Source: Bifidobacterium asteroides (GTDB lineage Bacteria > Actinomycetota > Actinomycetes > Actinomycetales > Bifidobacteriaceae). Taken from it: a stretch of 64,000 nucleotides of DNA. Location: the NCBI RefSeq assembly GCF_009683175.1, contig NZ_WKKW01000007.1, forward strand, positions 1 through 64,000, read 5' to 3'. The notes beneath the pieces were generated by a model. That model saw only the letters and a list, made by a program, of their open reading frames with translations, made no database searches and was not told where the DNA came from. The translations under genes were made by a program, and so were the position numbers. This document shows, piece by piece, positions 37,070-46,720 of the stretch. The stretch's first letter is position 1. Every line of letters begins with the position of its first letter.

Positions 37070-39949
37070 TCATTGATCAAAATCCTTGTTCTCGGCCTTT
37101 CCTACTGCGACAAGTCCATGCCTTTGCAGGAATCCGGCCACAGCGCTCTCGACGGCTTTAGCATCTGGGAGGAAACCCTGCTGAGAAGCCACCTGAGGAA
37201 GTTTGTCAACAGGAGCATCCAGCCAAGGTTTTGCGATGTTGCAAAAGCTGAGATCAGCCTGACTGCCTCTATAGGAGGGAGAGCCAACGGCCGACAAAGT
37301 CCGAATCAGATCAGCCAGCAGATCGGGGGCATCAATCAGATCGCGTATAGTGCGGATCCGGGTTTGCCTCTTCGGTTTGACATTAGGATCCGGCAGGATC
37401 CAGGAATAATCGCCATGGTCACATCGACCACTGACGCCTCCTGGAAGTGCCAGATTCACACTGACACCCACCGGCAGGGACAAATGCACACTGACAGTGG
37501 CGCTGGAATCCTGGCGTTGCCAGGACAGATTCACCGGCCCGTATGGGGTTACCAGACGGAGTTCAACGAATGAAAGCTGCGGGATTATCAGTGGAGCTAC
37601 AGTCACCTTTCGCCAACCGGCTGCATCCATACGCAGGCCAGCCAGCCCCTGGATCAGCCAGGAGACCACAGAGCCCAGAGCGTAATGGTTGAAGGAGGTC
37701 ATGCCATTAGGGTTGATTGACCCATCGGGCAGCATCGAATCCCACCGTTCCCAAACCGTGGTAGCGCCCATATTCACTTGGTAAAGCCACCCAGGGCAAT
37801 GGTCCTGAAGGACCAGCCGGACAGCCAAGTCGGCATGTCCGCTGATGGTCAGCGCCCGGCATATGAACGGCGTACCCAAGAATCCGGTGGAAATACGGAA
37901 TCCGCTGGCTCTTACCAGATCCGCCAGGCGTTCGCCCGCTCCTTGACGTTGTCTGTCGGTCTCCAACAGACTCCAATCCAAGGCAAAAGAGTAGACTGAT
38001 GGGCAATCCGAAAGAATACGCCCGTTGGGGCTGACATATTCGTCACGAAAACCCTGAGCCATGCCATCAGCCAAGGATCGGTAATGTTGCTCCTGATCCT
38101 TTTGGCCTAAGCAGGCATGAGCCTGGGCGACAAGAGCGGCCGAATGGGCCGCGAAAGCAGTGGCCACCACGTCAGGATCGGCTTTGGATTTCATGGGCTG
38201 GTCCGCTGGTGCGTCAGGATCCAGCCAATCACCGAATTGAAAGCCTCCCTGCCATAGGCCCCGACGAGTCAGATCCTGGACTCCGTCGACGAACCGGTCC
38301 ATCATGGGCAGGAAGCGACGAAGGACAGCCTCATCGCCAGTCGCCCTGTATAGGGCCCAGGGCACGAGCACCGCCGCATCACCCCAACCGCAGGTCAGAC
38401 GAGGTCCGTCCAGAACATCAGGGACCACCAGTGGAATACCTCCATCTGCTGCCTGGCTGTTGGCTACGTCAGTCAGCCAAGAAGAAAGGAAGGCATCGGC
38501 ATCGAAAAGCTCCAGTGCAGATGGCGCGAACATGGCGATGTCTCCAGTCCATCCCAGACGCTCATCTCTTTGCGGGCAGTCGGTGGGCACGGTGATGAAA
38601 TTATCCATGGTGGACCAACGAACGTTCTCAAACAAACGGTTGAGCCGATCGTCCGAACAAGTAAAGGATCCCGTGGACTCCATGACGGCCGAGACAAGGC
38701 AGGCCTGAAAATCACCTGCCTTTACATCGGCATCGGGCTCCAGGCCCTCCACCTGCACATAGCGGAACCCATGCTGGGTGAACAGAGGCTCGACCACCTC
38801 GTTGGCAGTGCCGGAGAGAATGTACTCGTCAGTGGCCTTTGCCTGACGCAGAGGTTTCAGAGCCAGTTCCCCATGATCCAGGACCTCGGCATGACGCAGT
38901 TGCAGGCGGCCCCCAGGCCGGCCCCCTCTGACCACCATACGGACCCATCCGGCTACGTTCTGCCCAAAGTCCACGACGGTTCGGCCTGATGGCGTGGTGA
39001 TGATTTTCTGACCCGGCACACAACGGATGATCCGTGCCGGAGGGGCCTCCTGGGGTCTGATGCTCGTATGAGGCATGGGCAGCAGTTGTACGCGGCGTAC
39101 TACCCCTCTGGCCTCAAGCAGGGGAATTCTCATATCCCTGCATTCGCCGTCGTAGAGGTCATTCGAGCTTATGGGCGATGGATGCCAGGTCCATTGATCA
39201 TCACCGCTCAGGACCTGCTCCCCCCGGCTGTCGAACCACTCCAGCTGGGCCATGAGCCACAGACGATCACCGTAGAAATCAGTGAGGCGCTGCCAACCTA
39301 GGTGCCCCCTGTACCAGCCGTTGCCCAGCAGGACATCCAGCCGGTGACTGCCTGGCGTCAGAGCATCGGTCAAATCGTAGGTCAGAGCATTGATTCGGTG
39401 CCGGTAATCGGTCCAGCCCGGACATAGCTGATCCTGACCGATACGCTGACCGTCCAAATAGGCAACGAAGAGACCGCCTGCCGTCAAATGAATCCGGGCC
39501 TTGGCACAGGTCCCTTCCACAGTGAACCTTCTGGAGAGCACCGGTGCCGGGTCCTCTCTTCCGACTGGATCACTTGGCGACACCGGGCAACCCGACCAGT
39601 CCTGGTTGGAGAGGAGACCGCATTCAACCCGTGCCGTGACCGACCAGGGGGACCAGATGCCATCTTGTCCAGAGACTCTGACCCTTACAGCGGCGGATTC
39701 TCGGGACTTCAATGGTTCACCCGGCCAGGGCAGACAGATCTGATCCGCCACATGCAGGCGATGTACGCTCACACGACCATGATGATCAGTGATCTCAACT
39801 TCAACATCTTCCTGCTTCCAGCCCTCAGGAGCTTTCAACAAGCGCCAGGACAAGGACGGGCAAGGTTGGTCGTAGCCCAATGCGCAGCCAGCCCAAGGTC
39901 TGTGCCCGAACCGAACCGGCGACACTTCCAGCCTTGCCAAATCAACCAT
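37070..39949 (-). CDS. GH78 alpha-L-rhamnosidase
   Basis: The 959-residue intracellular enzyme has the GH78 architecture: an N-terminal Fn3-like domain (VSPVRFGHRPWAGCALGYDQPCPSLSW), beta-sandwich domains (GWYRGHLGW, the typical rhamnosidase NGWYRG motif), then the (alpha/alpha)6 barrel. The barrel holds TVPTDCPQRDERLGWTGDIAMFAPSAL with the catalytic acid region, and a C-terminal beta domain follows. The last ~100 residues after the beta domain are an extension with a Lys/Arg-rich linker and no family match I recognise. It removes rhamnose from flavonoid, saponin or pectic glycosides. AAAGG is correctly placed before ATG 39949. It is the second gene of the operon, after the MFS importer. Confidence 0.93.
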   Translation of the reverse strand: MVDLARLEVSPVRFGHRPWAGCALGYDQPCPSLSWRLLKAPEGWKQEDVEVEITDHHGRVSVHRLHVADQICLPWPGEPLKSRESAAVRVRVSGQDGIWSPWSVTARVECGLLSNQDWSGCPVSPSDPVGREDPAPVLSRRFTVEGTCAKARIHLTAGGLFVAYLDGQRIGQDQLCPGWTDYRHRINALTYDLTDALTPGSHRLDVLLGNGWYRGHLGWQRLTDFYGDRLWLMAQLEWFDSRGEQVLSGDDQWTWHPSPISSNDLYDGECRDMRIPLLEARGVVRRVQLLPMPHTSIRPQEAPPARIIRCVPGQKIITTPSGRTVVDFGQNVAGWVRMVVRGGRPGGRLQLRHAEVLDHGELALKPLRQAKATDEYILSGTANEVVEPLFTQHGFRYVQVEGLEPDADVKAGDFQACLVSAVMESTGSFTCSDDRLNRLFENVRWSTMDNFITVPTDCPQRDERLGWTGDIAMFAPSALELFDADAFLSSWLTDVANSQAADGGIPLVVPDVLDGPRLTCGWGDAAVLVPWALYRATGDEAVLRRFLPMMDRFVDGVQDLTRRGLWQGGFQFGDWLDPDAPADQPMKSKADPDVVATAFAAHSAALVAQAHACLGQKDQEQHYRSLADGMAQGFRDEYVSPNGRILSDCPSVYSFALDWSLLETDRQRQGAGERLADLVRASGFRISTGFLGTPFICRALTISGHADLAVRLVLQDHCPGWLYQVNMGATTVWERWDSMLPDGSINPNGMTSFNHYALGSVVSWLIQGLAGLRMDAAGWRKVTVAPLIIPQLSFVELRLVTPYGPVNLSWQRQDSSATVSVHLSLPVGVSVNLALPGGVSGRCDHGDYSWILPDPNVKPKRQTRIRTIRDLIDAPDLLADLIRTLSAVGSPSYRGSQADLSFCNIAKPWLDAPVDKLPQVASQQGFLPDAKAVESAVAGFLQRHGLVAVGKAENKDFDQ

Positions 39950-39985
39950 TATCGATGCCTTTCCTTGCTGCCTTTCAGCCGATTA

Positions 39986-41371
39986 CTACTTCACGCCCTT
40001 GATGAGCGGGATGGCAAAAACGCTGCAGAGGCTCAGAGCCGCCGCAATGAACCAAAGCAATCCGTAGTTGTGTCCACCGGCGGTGTTGATGATCAGAGGA
40101 GCCGCAGCAAGAACGACCACACTGGACAGGTTGATTGCTAGTCCGAAAACGCTCATGTCCTTGCCGGTGTCCTCGCTGTTAGGCAGGACGGCTGCGCACA
40201 GCGCCAGATCAACGGTCAGATACATGGCCTGACCCACAGCGAACAGTAACCATGCTATAAGGAACTGTGTGAAATTATGAGAAGTCGCACCGAGGCAAAG
40301 GGCTGCCGCCATAAGGATGGAAGCCAAGATCACAAAGGGCTTCTTGCGCCCCAAATGATCTGTCAGGAAACCGGACCCCGTGAAGAAGATGATGGAAATG
40401 GGTGCCGAGCACAAGGTCAGAAGACCAGCCTTGCTGCCTACCTGATTCAGAGGGATATGCAGTCCGGAAATCAGGTAGTAGATGAAATAGGACTGCATAG
40501 CGGCCATGGCCAGACCGACCAGGAACCGAGATAGCCAGGTCCAGCCGAAATTCGGGTACTTCCGTGGGTTGACAAAGAAGGTGCCAATGAATTTCTGGAC
40601 GTTCATAGGCGGCACCTCGCTCTTGGTCTTGGCAGGATCCTTGTAAAGGAGCAACAAGGGAAGGGATGCGACCAGGCCCAACAGCACCGGAACCGTCATC
40701 AGCAGCAGACCATTGCCTACCAGAGCACCGGTAAGATAAGTGCCGGCCGAGAAAGCAAGAGCTCCGCACAGACCCATCAAACCCATGACCGTACCGCGGC
40801 GGTTGTCGGGCAGCCCTTCGACAGCAATCACCGAATAAGCGTTGAAAGCCGACTGCATGCCCATGGCCGACAGGATGAAGAAGACTCCCATCACCCAGAC
40901 GTTACTGGATAGACCGACCACGGCCCCGCAGACGATGGAAAAGAGCAGTCCGCCTAGAATCCAGGGCCTACGACGGCCAAAGCGGCTGATCGTCCGATCT
41001 GACAGAGCGCCGGCCAGTGGCATCATGAAGAGCATAAGGAATGTACTCACCGAGGTTATATGGCTGTAGACCGAATCCTTTCTGTCCGGCATGATTGCTG
41101 CGATATGCAGCGACAGCGCCGTGCCCAGGCTCATGTTCATAATGTAGAGGCCAATGGCAGCGATGAGCACCAGCACAATCGTCTTGCGAGGATTAGGAAA
41201 TTCAGGTGGAAGATATCCAGGATCGTGACTGGGCTGTGCTGCCTTATCAGTATCTTCAATATTGGCATGTGCCTGCTCTGGCGACCCAGCCGTATCCACC
41301 GAAGCAACAGGATCTCCGGCTTTGGGCCCATTCGGAGACTGATCCCTGTCTCGCTCAACTGTATTGCTCAT
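39986..41371 (-). CDS. MFS sugar/glycoside transporter
   Basis: This is a 461-residue major-facilitator protein with 12 helices. A long cytoplasmic N-terminus of about 65 residues is rich in Asp, Pro and Ala. The MFS inter-helix motif reads GALSDRTISRFGRRRPWILGG, with the second copy at GFLTDHLGRKKPFV. It resembles the SLC45/GPH-type disaccharide carriers. As first gene of an operon with GH78, GH1, GH31 and GH3 and no ABC binding protein, it is the probable importer for the glycosides they cut. ATG 41371 follows AAAGGAGGG. Confidence 0.9.
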   Translation of the reverse strand: MSNTVERDRDQSPNGPKAGDPVASVDTAGSPEQAHANIEDTDKAAQPSHDPGYLPPEFPNPRKTIVLVLIAAIGLYIMNMSLGTALSLHIAAIMPDRKDSVYSHITSVSTFLMLFMMPLAGALSDRTISRFGRRRPWILGGLLFSIVCGAVVGLSSNVWVMGVFFILSAMGMQSAFNAYSVIAVEGLPDNRRGTVMGLMGLCGALAFSAGTYLTGALVGNGLLLMTVPVLLGLVASLPLLLLYKDPAKTKSEVPPMNVQKFIGTFFVNPRKYPNFGWTWLSRFLVGLAMAAMQSYFIYYLISGLHIPLNQVGSKAGLLTLCSAPISIIFFTGSGFLTDHLGRKKPFVILASILMAAALCLGATSHNFTQFLIAWLLFAVGQAMYLTVDLALCAAVLPNSEDTGKDMSVFGLAINLSSVVVLAAAPLIINTAGGHNYGLLWFIAAALSLCSVFAIPLIKGVK

Positions 41372-41679
41372 CGCAAGCCCTCCTTTGGACTTCTTACCAT
41401 CGGCCGACGTGACGTGCTCGACCTTGAAATGTTAACCTCCCGCCCAAGTCCCGTCGACGTACTGACCTACCTATAAATCTGGGACTTTGGACAGACGCAG
41501 GTGACAGTATCGCCGACAGGACTTGAACTTTGTCCGCACCGACTCATGCGATCCATCATGTCTGCCTCCTGTAGGTTGATTTTGTTGTATCGGTTTTTCA
41601 TCGCAGATTTGAAACTGACTTCCACTGAGTGGAAATTCCGTCGTCCTTACCCTCCCCAAAGCCGTAGCTTGTAAGCAAG
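41372..41679. promoter_or_regulatory. Divergent promoter region with IclR-type operator
   Basis: This 308-base region separates the MFS operon from the divergent iclR-family gene. It holds a perfect palindrome TTCCACT-G-AGTGGAA at 41620-41634, close in type to IclR-family operators (TGGAA...TTCCA). It lies about 45 bases before the regulator's start, which fits autoregulation. The MFS start is about 250 bases away, so a second site nearer that promoter may exist. Confidence 0.6.
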
Positions 41680-42507
41680 ATGACCGAGTACACAATGACG
41701 TATCAGCAGGAATCAGAGGGCCGGCCGCTCAGACGCACTGGCGTCCTGGATCGTGCCTTCGCGATCCTCGACTGCTTTACCTCTGACGAACCCACACTGA
41801 CCCTTACGCAACTCACCCGCCGGACAGGGTTGGCAGCCAGCACTACCAGCCGACTTCTGAAGAGCCTGTGTGAGCACGGAGCCCTGATACGCGAGAGAAG
41901 CGGAGCATACTCCATCGGACCAAGGCTCATGGAGATCGCTCAATTTGCCCGCCCAATGCTTTCCATCAGGGAGGCGGCCTCGCCGATTCTCGATGATCTG
42001 AACAGAACTACAGACCAGCACATCCAGTTGGGCACGCTGGATGGGGCGGAAATGGTCATCCTCGACCGCAGGGAGGGCAAGCATCCCATACCGGTCTACT
42101 ACCATATAGGCGATCGACTGCCCCTGGCCCCTACTGCAGCGGGACGGACACTACTCGCCTACGCCGGACCGGGCATCATCGGGCAAATAGTGAACACTGG
42201 AACTTTCACCTGGCCTACCTGGCAGATCCCCCGCCCCTCCTCAGATGAGTTGATGGCCTCGCTGGCTCTGATTCGTCAACGCCGTGTCGCTGTACTCCAA
42301 ACGCCCGGCGCCTCGGTTCATTCGGTTGCTGCCCCTATTTTCGGGAGGACCAACGCTGTCATCGCGGCTGTCAGCATCGTTCTATCGGCTGGAAGCACGA
42401 GTCTGGAACGTTATGTGCCACTTATCAAAGCCGGGGCCACTGCCATATCGAGAAGAGTAACCGGACCAAAAACGTCCCGGATACTGCCGCCTTGGGACCA
42501 AGCCTGA
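41680..42507 (+). CDS. IclR-family transcriptional regulator of the MFS-glycosidase operon
   Basis: The 275-residue protein has an N-terminal winged helix (VLDRAFAILDCFTSDEPTLTLTQLTRR, STTSRLLKSLCEHGALIRE) and an IclR effector domain (QLGTLDGAEMVILDRREG, LPLAPTAAGRTLLAYAGP, ASVHSVAAPIFGRTNAVIAAVSIV). Start ATG 41680 has only a weak ribosome site; ATG 41695 is five codons in. It is divergent from the MFS gene, and the palindrome at 41620 is its likely operator. The effector is probably a sugar or aglycone released by the operon; that is inference. Confidence 0.9.
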   Translation: MTEYTMTYQQESEGRPLRRTGVLDRAFAILDCFTSDEPTLTLTQLTRRTGLAASTTSRLLKSLCEHGALIRERSGAYSIGPRLMEIAQFARPMLSIREAASPILDDLNRTTDQHIQLGTLDGAEMVILDRREGKHPIPVYYHIGDRLPLAPTAAGRTLLAYAGPGIIGQIVNTGTFTWPTWQIPRPSSDELMASLALIRQRRVAVLQTPGASVHSVAAPIFGRTNAVIAAVSIVLSAGSTSLERYVPLIKAGATAISRRVTGPKTSRILPPWDQA

Positions 42508-42511
42508 AAGG

Positions 42512-42526
42512 TCATATCCGATATGA
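42512..42526. repeat. Short AT-rich inverted repeat after the IclR gene
   Basis: TCATATC-C-GATATGA is a perfect 7-bp inverted repeat a few bases after the iclR-type stop. It lacks GC strength and a U run, so it is not a convincing terminator. No role assigned. The rest of 42527-42742 shows nothing recognisable. Confidence 0.4.
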
Positions 42527-42742
42527 ATTCATCTCAAGCACGACACAGATGTAGCGGTCTGCCACAAGAAGCACAGGAGTGCACTTGGCCTAGAGAAACT
42601 GTGCTGGAACAAAGAACCCTAAACAATCCCGGAAGCCACGCCCGATATCCTTAGTCGAAGAGAAGGGGCCCAGGGAAGAACGGCAACCTTACAGCTGAAT
42701 TTAATTTCAGTCCGACTAGCACCTTATTGGTAACCCGGAAAA

Positions 42743-42771
42743 TTGCGTTTGGCCGGGGCACGCGCTAAAGT
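42743..42771 (+). promoter_or_regulatory. Promoter of tRNA-Ala
   Basis: A -35 box TTGCGT and a -10 box TAAAGT are separated by exactly 17 bases, and the tRNA begins 37 bases after the -10 box. Confidence 0.6.
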
Positions 42772-42807
42772 AAACTTCTGTTGTTCGGCTACGGTCGGGC
42801 AACGAAT

Positions 42808-42880
42808 GGGGCTGTAGCTCAGTTGGTAGAGCGCTTCGTTCGCATCGAAGAGGTCGGGGTTTCGACTACCCTCAGCTCCA
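42808..42880 (+). tRNA. tRNA-Ala (anticodon CGC)
   Basis: This is a 73-base cloverleaf. The acceptor stem GGGGCTG pairs with CAGCTCC, the D arm is GCTC/GAGC, and the anticodon stem CTTCG/CGAAG has loop TTCGCAT, placing CGC at 42841-42843. The T arm is GGGGT/ACCCT with loop TTCGACT, and the discriminator is A. CCA is not encoded. It reads alanine codon GCG. Confidence 0.95.
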
Positions 42881-43231
42881 CAATGTCGAGATGTTCGATT
42901 CCTTCTTATTCCACCCTGCTGCGCATCGATACGCTCGGCAAGGTTTCAGGTTGCTCGCATAGCTGACAACAGATTCAATACAATCCAAACATACCAAAAT
43001 ATCACAGCTAGTCTTGCCATGGCAGATCGATCGGTCGGACACACATCATCATCAAGCAGTCTCATAAGCAAAACCCCGGCAGGGACCAGGGTCAATACGC
43101 GCAACAATTCTGGAATCAGTAAAGTCGTGGTTTCTCAGCGAACACTCAAAATTATTTGGGCCAAGGCGGCGTATCCAATCAGCATCGATAACCACCAATG
43201 GGCGCATTATTGAAATACGCCCTTCAGTGAA
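42881..43231. other. 351-bp intergenic region after tRNA-Ala, nothing recognised
   Basis: Between the tRNA and the convergent helicase stop I see no gene, integrase, attachment-site repeat of the tRNA 3' end, or clear terminator. Short frames here have no support. Confidence 0.5.
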
Positions 43232-44896
43232 TCAGCGCCTGGAGGCAGAGCGGAAGGGGTTGTCATCGCGACGATGATGACGATGACCACGGCGGAATCC
43301 ACGACGGTCTGCGTCAAAACGAGAGCCAGCGCGGCCGCTGCCGTATCCATGATCGTGACCATGGGTCCGCTGGCTGCTGCCGGCATGACGATGGCCTCTG
43401 GTCCGGCCGTCCAAGGGGCCATCCTCACGATCGAATCTCGGCCGGTCATCTGACCGCCTGGAACGAGAAGGCCGGCGATCTCGATCCCTGCCTGTAGCCC
43501 GACCCTGACGACCGCGATCGAAGCGCTTGTCTGACCTGGGACGGCCCCGATGTCCGCTGCGGCCGCCACGCCCGCTACGAGCAGGCCGACCACCGGAAAC
43601 CTGCGGCTGCTCAGCCTGCAAGGACCAGCCGTGGATCGGCTTGGCCACGGACCCTACGAGCTCGGTAACTTCGGGCGAATCGGCAGTCACCTGAACCGGC
43701 TTGGCATCGATATGGGCCATGCGCAGCATCCGTCTGGTGTCACGCCACTGGTCGGGAAGAACCAAGGTGACCACATCGCCGGGACGACCGGCCCGGGCTG
43801 TGCGGCCCGACCGGTGCAAGAAGGACTTGGGATCGGCTGGCGGATCCACCTGGACCACAAGGTCTACGTCACTGATATCCACGCCTCGGGCGGCCACGTC
43901 AGTAGCCACCAGGACTTTCACTTCGCCCCGAGAAAAAGCCCCCAGGTTGCGGTCGCGCTGGTTTTGGGAAAGGTTGCCGTGCAGCTGTGCAGCCGGAATG
44001 CCGTTGTCGATCAGGTTCTTGGCCAGCTTCTTGGCCTGGAACTTGGTCCGGGTGAAGAGAATACGCCGGCCAGTGCCCGAGGCCAGCTTACGTACGAGAT
44101 CGTGCTTGGCTGCCTGAGTGGTGCGGAAGATGTGGTGGGTCATCAGATCCACATGCTGGGTGGCGGAATCCACCTCGTGGACCTTGGGATCCTTGAGGAA
44201 GCGCTTGACCACGGCATCCACACCGTGATCAAGGGTGGCTGAGAAGAGCATGCGCTGACCGCTCGGACGAACCTGGGCCAGGATTCGCTCCACAGCAGGC
44301 AGGAAGCCCATATCGGCCATCTCGTCGGCCTCATCCAGCACGGCGATCTCCACGTCCTCCAGGCTGAGCTTGTGCTGGCGGAGCAAATCCTCCAGACGGC
44401 CCGGGCAGGCCACCACAATCATGGCCCCGCGCCGAAGGGCATCGACCTGACGACCCTGGCCAACACCACCGTAGACGGTGCAGGTCCGCATGCCGTAGGC
44501 CTGAGCCAGGGGGTTGAGAACCTCGTCGATCTGATTGGCCAGCTCGCGTGTAGGAGCCAGGACAAGACCGTGCGGGCGGGGCAGACTGCCTGAACCGGCA
44601 GCACCACCGCGGCCATGGCGGGCCTGTCCTTCCTGATCGGCGGCAAGTCTAGCCACCAGAGGGATACTGAAAGCCAGGGTCTTGCCGGAACCGGTCCGGC
44701 CCCGGCCCAGGATGTCACGGCCAGCCAGGGCATCAGGCAGGGTATCCCGCTGGATGGGGAAGGCGCTGGTCTTGCCGTCCTTGCGCAGGACGCGGACCAA
44801 GGGTTCAGGTACACCCAGCTGGTCGAAAGTCATAGTTTCTACGGCAGATTGGTCGGAATTAGAAGAATTGGAATCGGGCATGGATGAAGCAGTCAC
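43232..44896 (-). CDS. DEAD-box ATP-dependent RNA helicase
   Basis: The 554-residue helicase has a Q motif (TFDQLGVPEPLVRVLRKDGKTSAFPIQ), Walker A GRTGSGKT, APTRELANQI, VLDEADEMADMGF (the DEAD motif), SATLD in place of SAT, ATDVAARGVDI and HRSGRTARAG. The last ~110 residues are an unstructured tail rich in Arg, Gly, Asp and His (GRGGRSGHRGRPRSDKRFDRGRQ-like), an RNA-binding extension common in actinobacterial helicases of ribosome assembly or RNA decay. The start is GTG 44896, with GAAAGG five bases upstream. It is monocistronic, downstream of the hspR gene. Confidence 0.95.
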   Translation of the reverse strand: MTASSMPDSNSSNSDQSAVETMTFDQLGVPEPLVRVLRKDGKTSAFPIQRDTLPDALAGRDILGRGRTGSGKTLAFSIPLVARLAADQEGQARHGRGGAAGSGSLPRPHGLVLAPTRELANQIDEVLNPLAQAYGMRTCTVYGGVGQGRQVDALRRGAMIVVACPGRLEDLLRQHKLSLEDVEIAVLDEADEMADMGFLPAVERILAQVRPSGQRMLFSATLDHGVDAVVKRFLKDPKVHEVDSATQHVDLMTHHIFRTTQAAKHDLVRKLASGTGRRILFTRTKFQAKKLAKNLIDNGIPAAQLHGNLSQNQRDRNLGAFSRGEVKVLVATDVAARGVDISDVDLVVQVDPPADPKSFLHRSGRTARAGRPGDVVTLVLPDQWRDTRRMLRMAHIDAKPVQVTADSPEVTELVGSVAKPIHGWSLQAEQPQVSGGRPARSGRGGRSGHRGRPRSDKRFDRGRQGRATGRDRDRRPSRSRRSDDRPRFDREDGPLDGRTRGHRHAGSSQRTHGHDHGYGSGRAGSRFDADRRGFRRGHRHHRRDDNPFRSASRR

Positions 44897-45083
44897 AATG
44901 ACCTTTCACAACAGGGAAGAAAACGGTACTGTCGGTCGACAGTTCGCAGGCCGCGTGCAAAGCAGAGAATGACGAATTTCGCGCAAGCGGTTTCCCCGTA
45001 CTCAAAGCAATCAGGCGACGATCAGCCGCAGCTCTTGGGCGAGCGGCCAACCTGTACACCATAGCACAGGCCACTCACCTGTC

Positions 45084-45614
45084 TCAGGAACGTACGCTCC
45101 AAACGATCAGCGATTTGGAATCAGTCGGATCTGCCTCGTCATGCGTCGTGTCCTGCCGCCAGAGCCGGGCCCTGCTGGAGCGCCTGACTTCGACAACACG
45201 GCCATCGGCGGCGGCTGCGAACATACTGGACCCCTGTGACTGGTGGGAGCGACGCAGCTGACGCCTCAGCTGACGATTCTCCTCTGCCAAGGCCAGGATC
45301 CTGGTCACGCCAGCCAGGTTGATGGACTCGTCCTGGCTCAGATGCTGGGCCTGACCAAGCCGGTCCAGATCCCGCAGGGAGTAACGGCGCGCACCCCCCT
45401 CGGTACGTTCCGGCACAATCAGACCCAGCCGGTCGTATTGGCGCAGGGTCTGCGGATGGATGTTGGCCAACTGCCCGACCTGGCCGACGCTGAAGACCGG
45501 CAGTTCGATGTCCAGACCGGCATCGTCGGCAGCATCCAGGCTGATGCGCCCGGCCACCAGACCGCGAGCGCAGGCCAGATAAATCCGCCTGGTCTCGGAA
45601 TCCACCCTGACCAT
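45084..45614 (-). CDS. hspR: HspR, MerR-family heat-shock repressor
   Basis: From ATG 45614 (AAAGGAG eight bases upstream; GTG and ATG codons three and two earlier are possible) the protein is 176 residues. An N-terminal extension of about 38 residues precedes the MerR winged helix (VFSVGQVGQLANIHPQTLRQYDRLGLIVP, GARRYSLRDLDRLGQAQHLS). A coiled coil (ILALAEENRQLRRQLRRSH) and a basic tail follow. HspR binds HAIR elements with DnaK as co-repressor. A HAIR-like site stands before dnaK at 49585. It is the last gene of the dnaK-grpE-dnaJ-hspR operon, giving feedback control. Confidence 0.93.
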   Translation of the reverse strand: MVRVDSETRRIYLACARGLVAGRISLDAADDAGLDIELPVFSVGQVGQLANIHPQTLRQYDRLGLIVPERTEGGARRYSLRDLDRLGQAQHLSQDESINLAGVTRILALAEENRQLRRQLRRSHQSQGSSMFAAAADGRVVEVRRSSRARLWRQDTTHDEADPTDSKSLIVWSVRS

Positions 45615-45666
45615 GATCATCACTCCTTTCCGCTGTTCGTTCCGACTTAATCCGGCACCCGGATCG

Positions 45667-46671
45667 TCATATCTTCATGCGTTCCCCGGCAATCTGCTCG
45701 TCGAAGTCGCCACTGGACTTGGCAAAGTCGCGCATGGCCTTCTTCTGGGCCATGCCCAGCCGACCGGGCATGCGGATTTCAAGCCGCCCAACCAGGTCTC
45801 CCTTGCCGCGACGGTCCTGAACCCCCTTGCCGGCGATGCGAATCTCGTCGCCGCTGGAGGAACCAGCCGGGATCTTGAAGGTGACGACCTGGTCGTCGAT
45901 GTCCCGGGCCTGGACCTTGGCCCCCAAGGCAGCCTCGGAGACCGTCACCGGCAGGTTCATAACCAGGTCCCTGTCCTTCATGGTGAACCGCTGGCTGGGC
46001 TGGACGCTGATCTGCAGGTAGAGGTCGCCATTGACGCCTCCGTCCCTGCCGGGCCGACCCTTGCCAGCCAACCTGATCCGCTGGCCGTTACGCACCCCAG
46101 CGGGGATATGCGTCTTGAAGCGCTTACCGCCCACGCTCAGGGAGACCGTGGCCCCCTTGACCGCCTGGCGGAAGGACAGGCCGATTTTCGAATTGCGATC
46201 CTCGCCCTTGACGGGCCTGGGCCTGCTCTCCTGGTAGGCGGTCCGGCCGCCACCGCCGGCACCCCCGCCGAAGGAGGAGAAGATGTCAGCGAAGTCCGGC
46301 TGCCCCGAACCGTCGCCGAAACGGATGCGGGTGCCTCCCGGCGCCCCGGCCCCGCCGAACATGGAGCCGAAGATGTCCGAGAACGCATCGGTGTTGAAGC
46401 CGCCCTGGCCGGAACCTCCGGCGAACCGGGCTCCCCCCATGCCGAACTGGCGGATGGCATCGTACTTCTGGCGCTGCTCCTTGTTGCTGAGCACGTCGTA
46501 GGCCTCGGAGATGTCCTTGAACTTCTCCTCGGCCTCCTTGGTCTTATTGAGATCGGGATGGTATTTGCGGGCAAGCTTGCGGTAGGCCTTGGTGATCTCC
46601 GCTTCGCTGGCGTCCTTGGAGACACCAAGGACCTTGTAATAGTCCTTGCTCAGCCATTCATTCTCAGCCAT
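45667..46671 (-). CDS. dnaJ: DnaJ co-chaperone lacking the zinc-finger domain
   Basis: This 334-residue J protein has the J domain at residues 8-75 with the HPD motif ([27 protein letters not shown]). A Gly/Phe-rich linker ([29 protein letters not shown]) comes next. Then follow two C-terminal peptide-binding beta domains ([33 protein letters not shown]). There is no CxxCxGxG cysteine-rich region, so it is a type B/CbpA-like co-chaperone, as usual for the dnaJ in actinobacterial dnaK operons. It stimulates DnaK ATPase and delivers clients. It follows grpE after a 147-base gap that holds a large hairpin. Confidence 0.95.
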   Translation of the reverse strand: MAENEWLSKDYYKVLGVSKDASEAEITKAYRKLARKYHPDLNKTKEAEEKFKDISEAYDVLSNKEQRQKYDAIRQFGMGGARFAGGSGQGGFNTDAFSDIFGSMFGGAGAPGGTRIRFGDGSGQPDFADIFSSFGGGAGGGGRTAYQESRPRPVKGEDRNSKIGLSFRQAVKGATVSLSVGGKRFKTHIPAGVRNGQRIRLAGKGRPGRDGGVNGDLYLQISVQPSQRFTMKDRDLVMNLPVTVSEAALGAKVQARDIDDQVVTFKIPAGSSSGDEIRIAGKGVQDRRGKGDLVGRLEIRMPGRLGMAQKKAMRDFAKSSGDFDEQIAGERMKI

Positions 46672-46720
46672 CCATGTCTCCTTTCCTCATAAGCTACGAA
46701 TATATCGAATTGGAATCCGC

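Noticed and set aside
42890-42905. GTTCGATTCC, resembling a tRNA T-loop, just after tRNA-Ala
   Set aside because: No matching T stem, acceptor stem or anticodon arm could be built around it.
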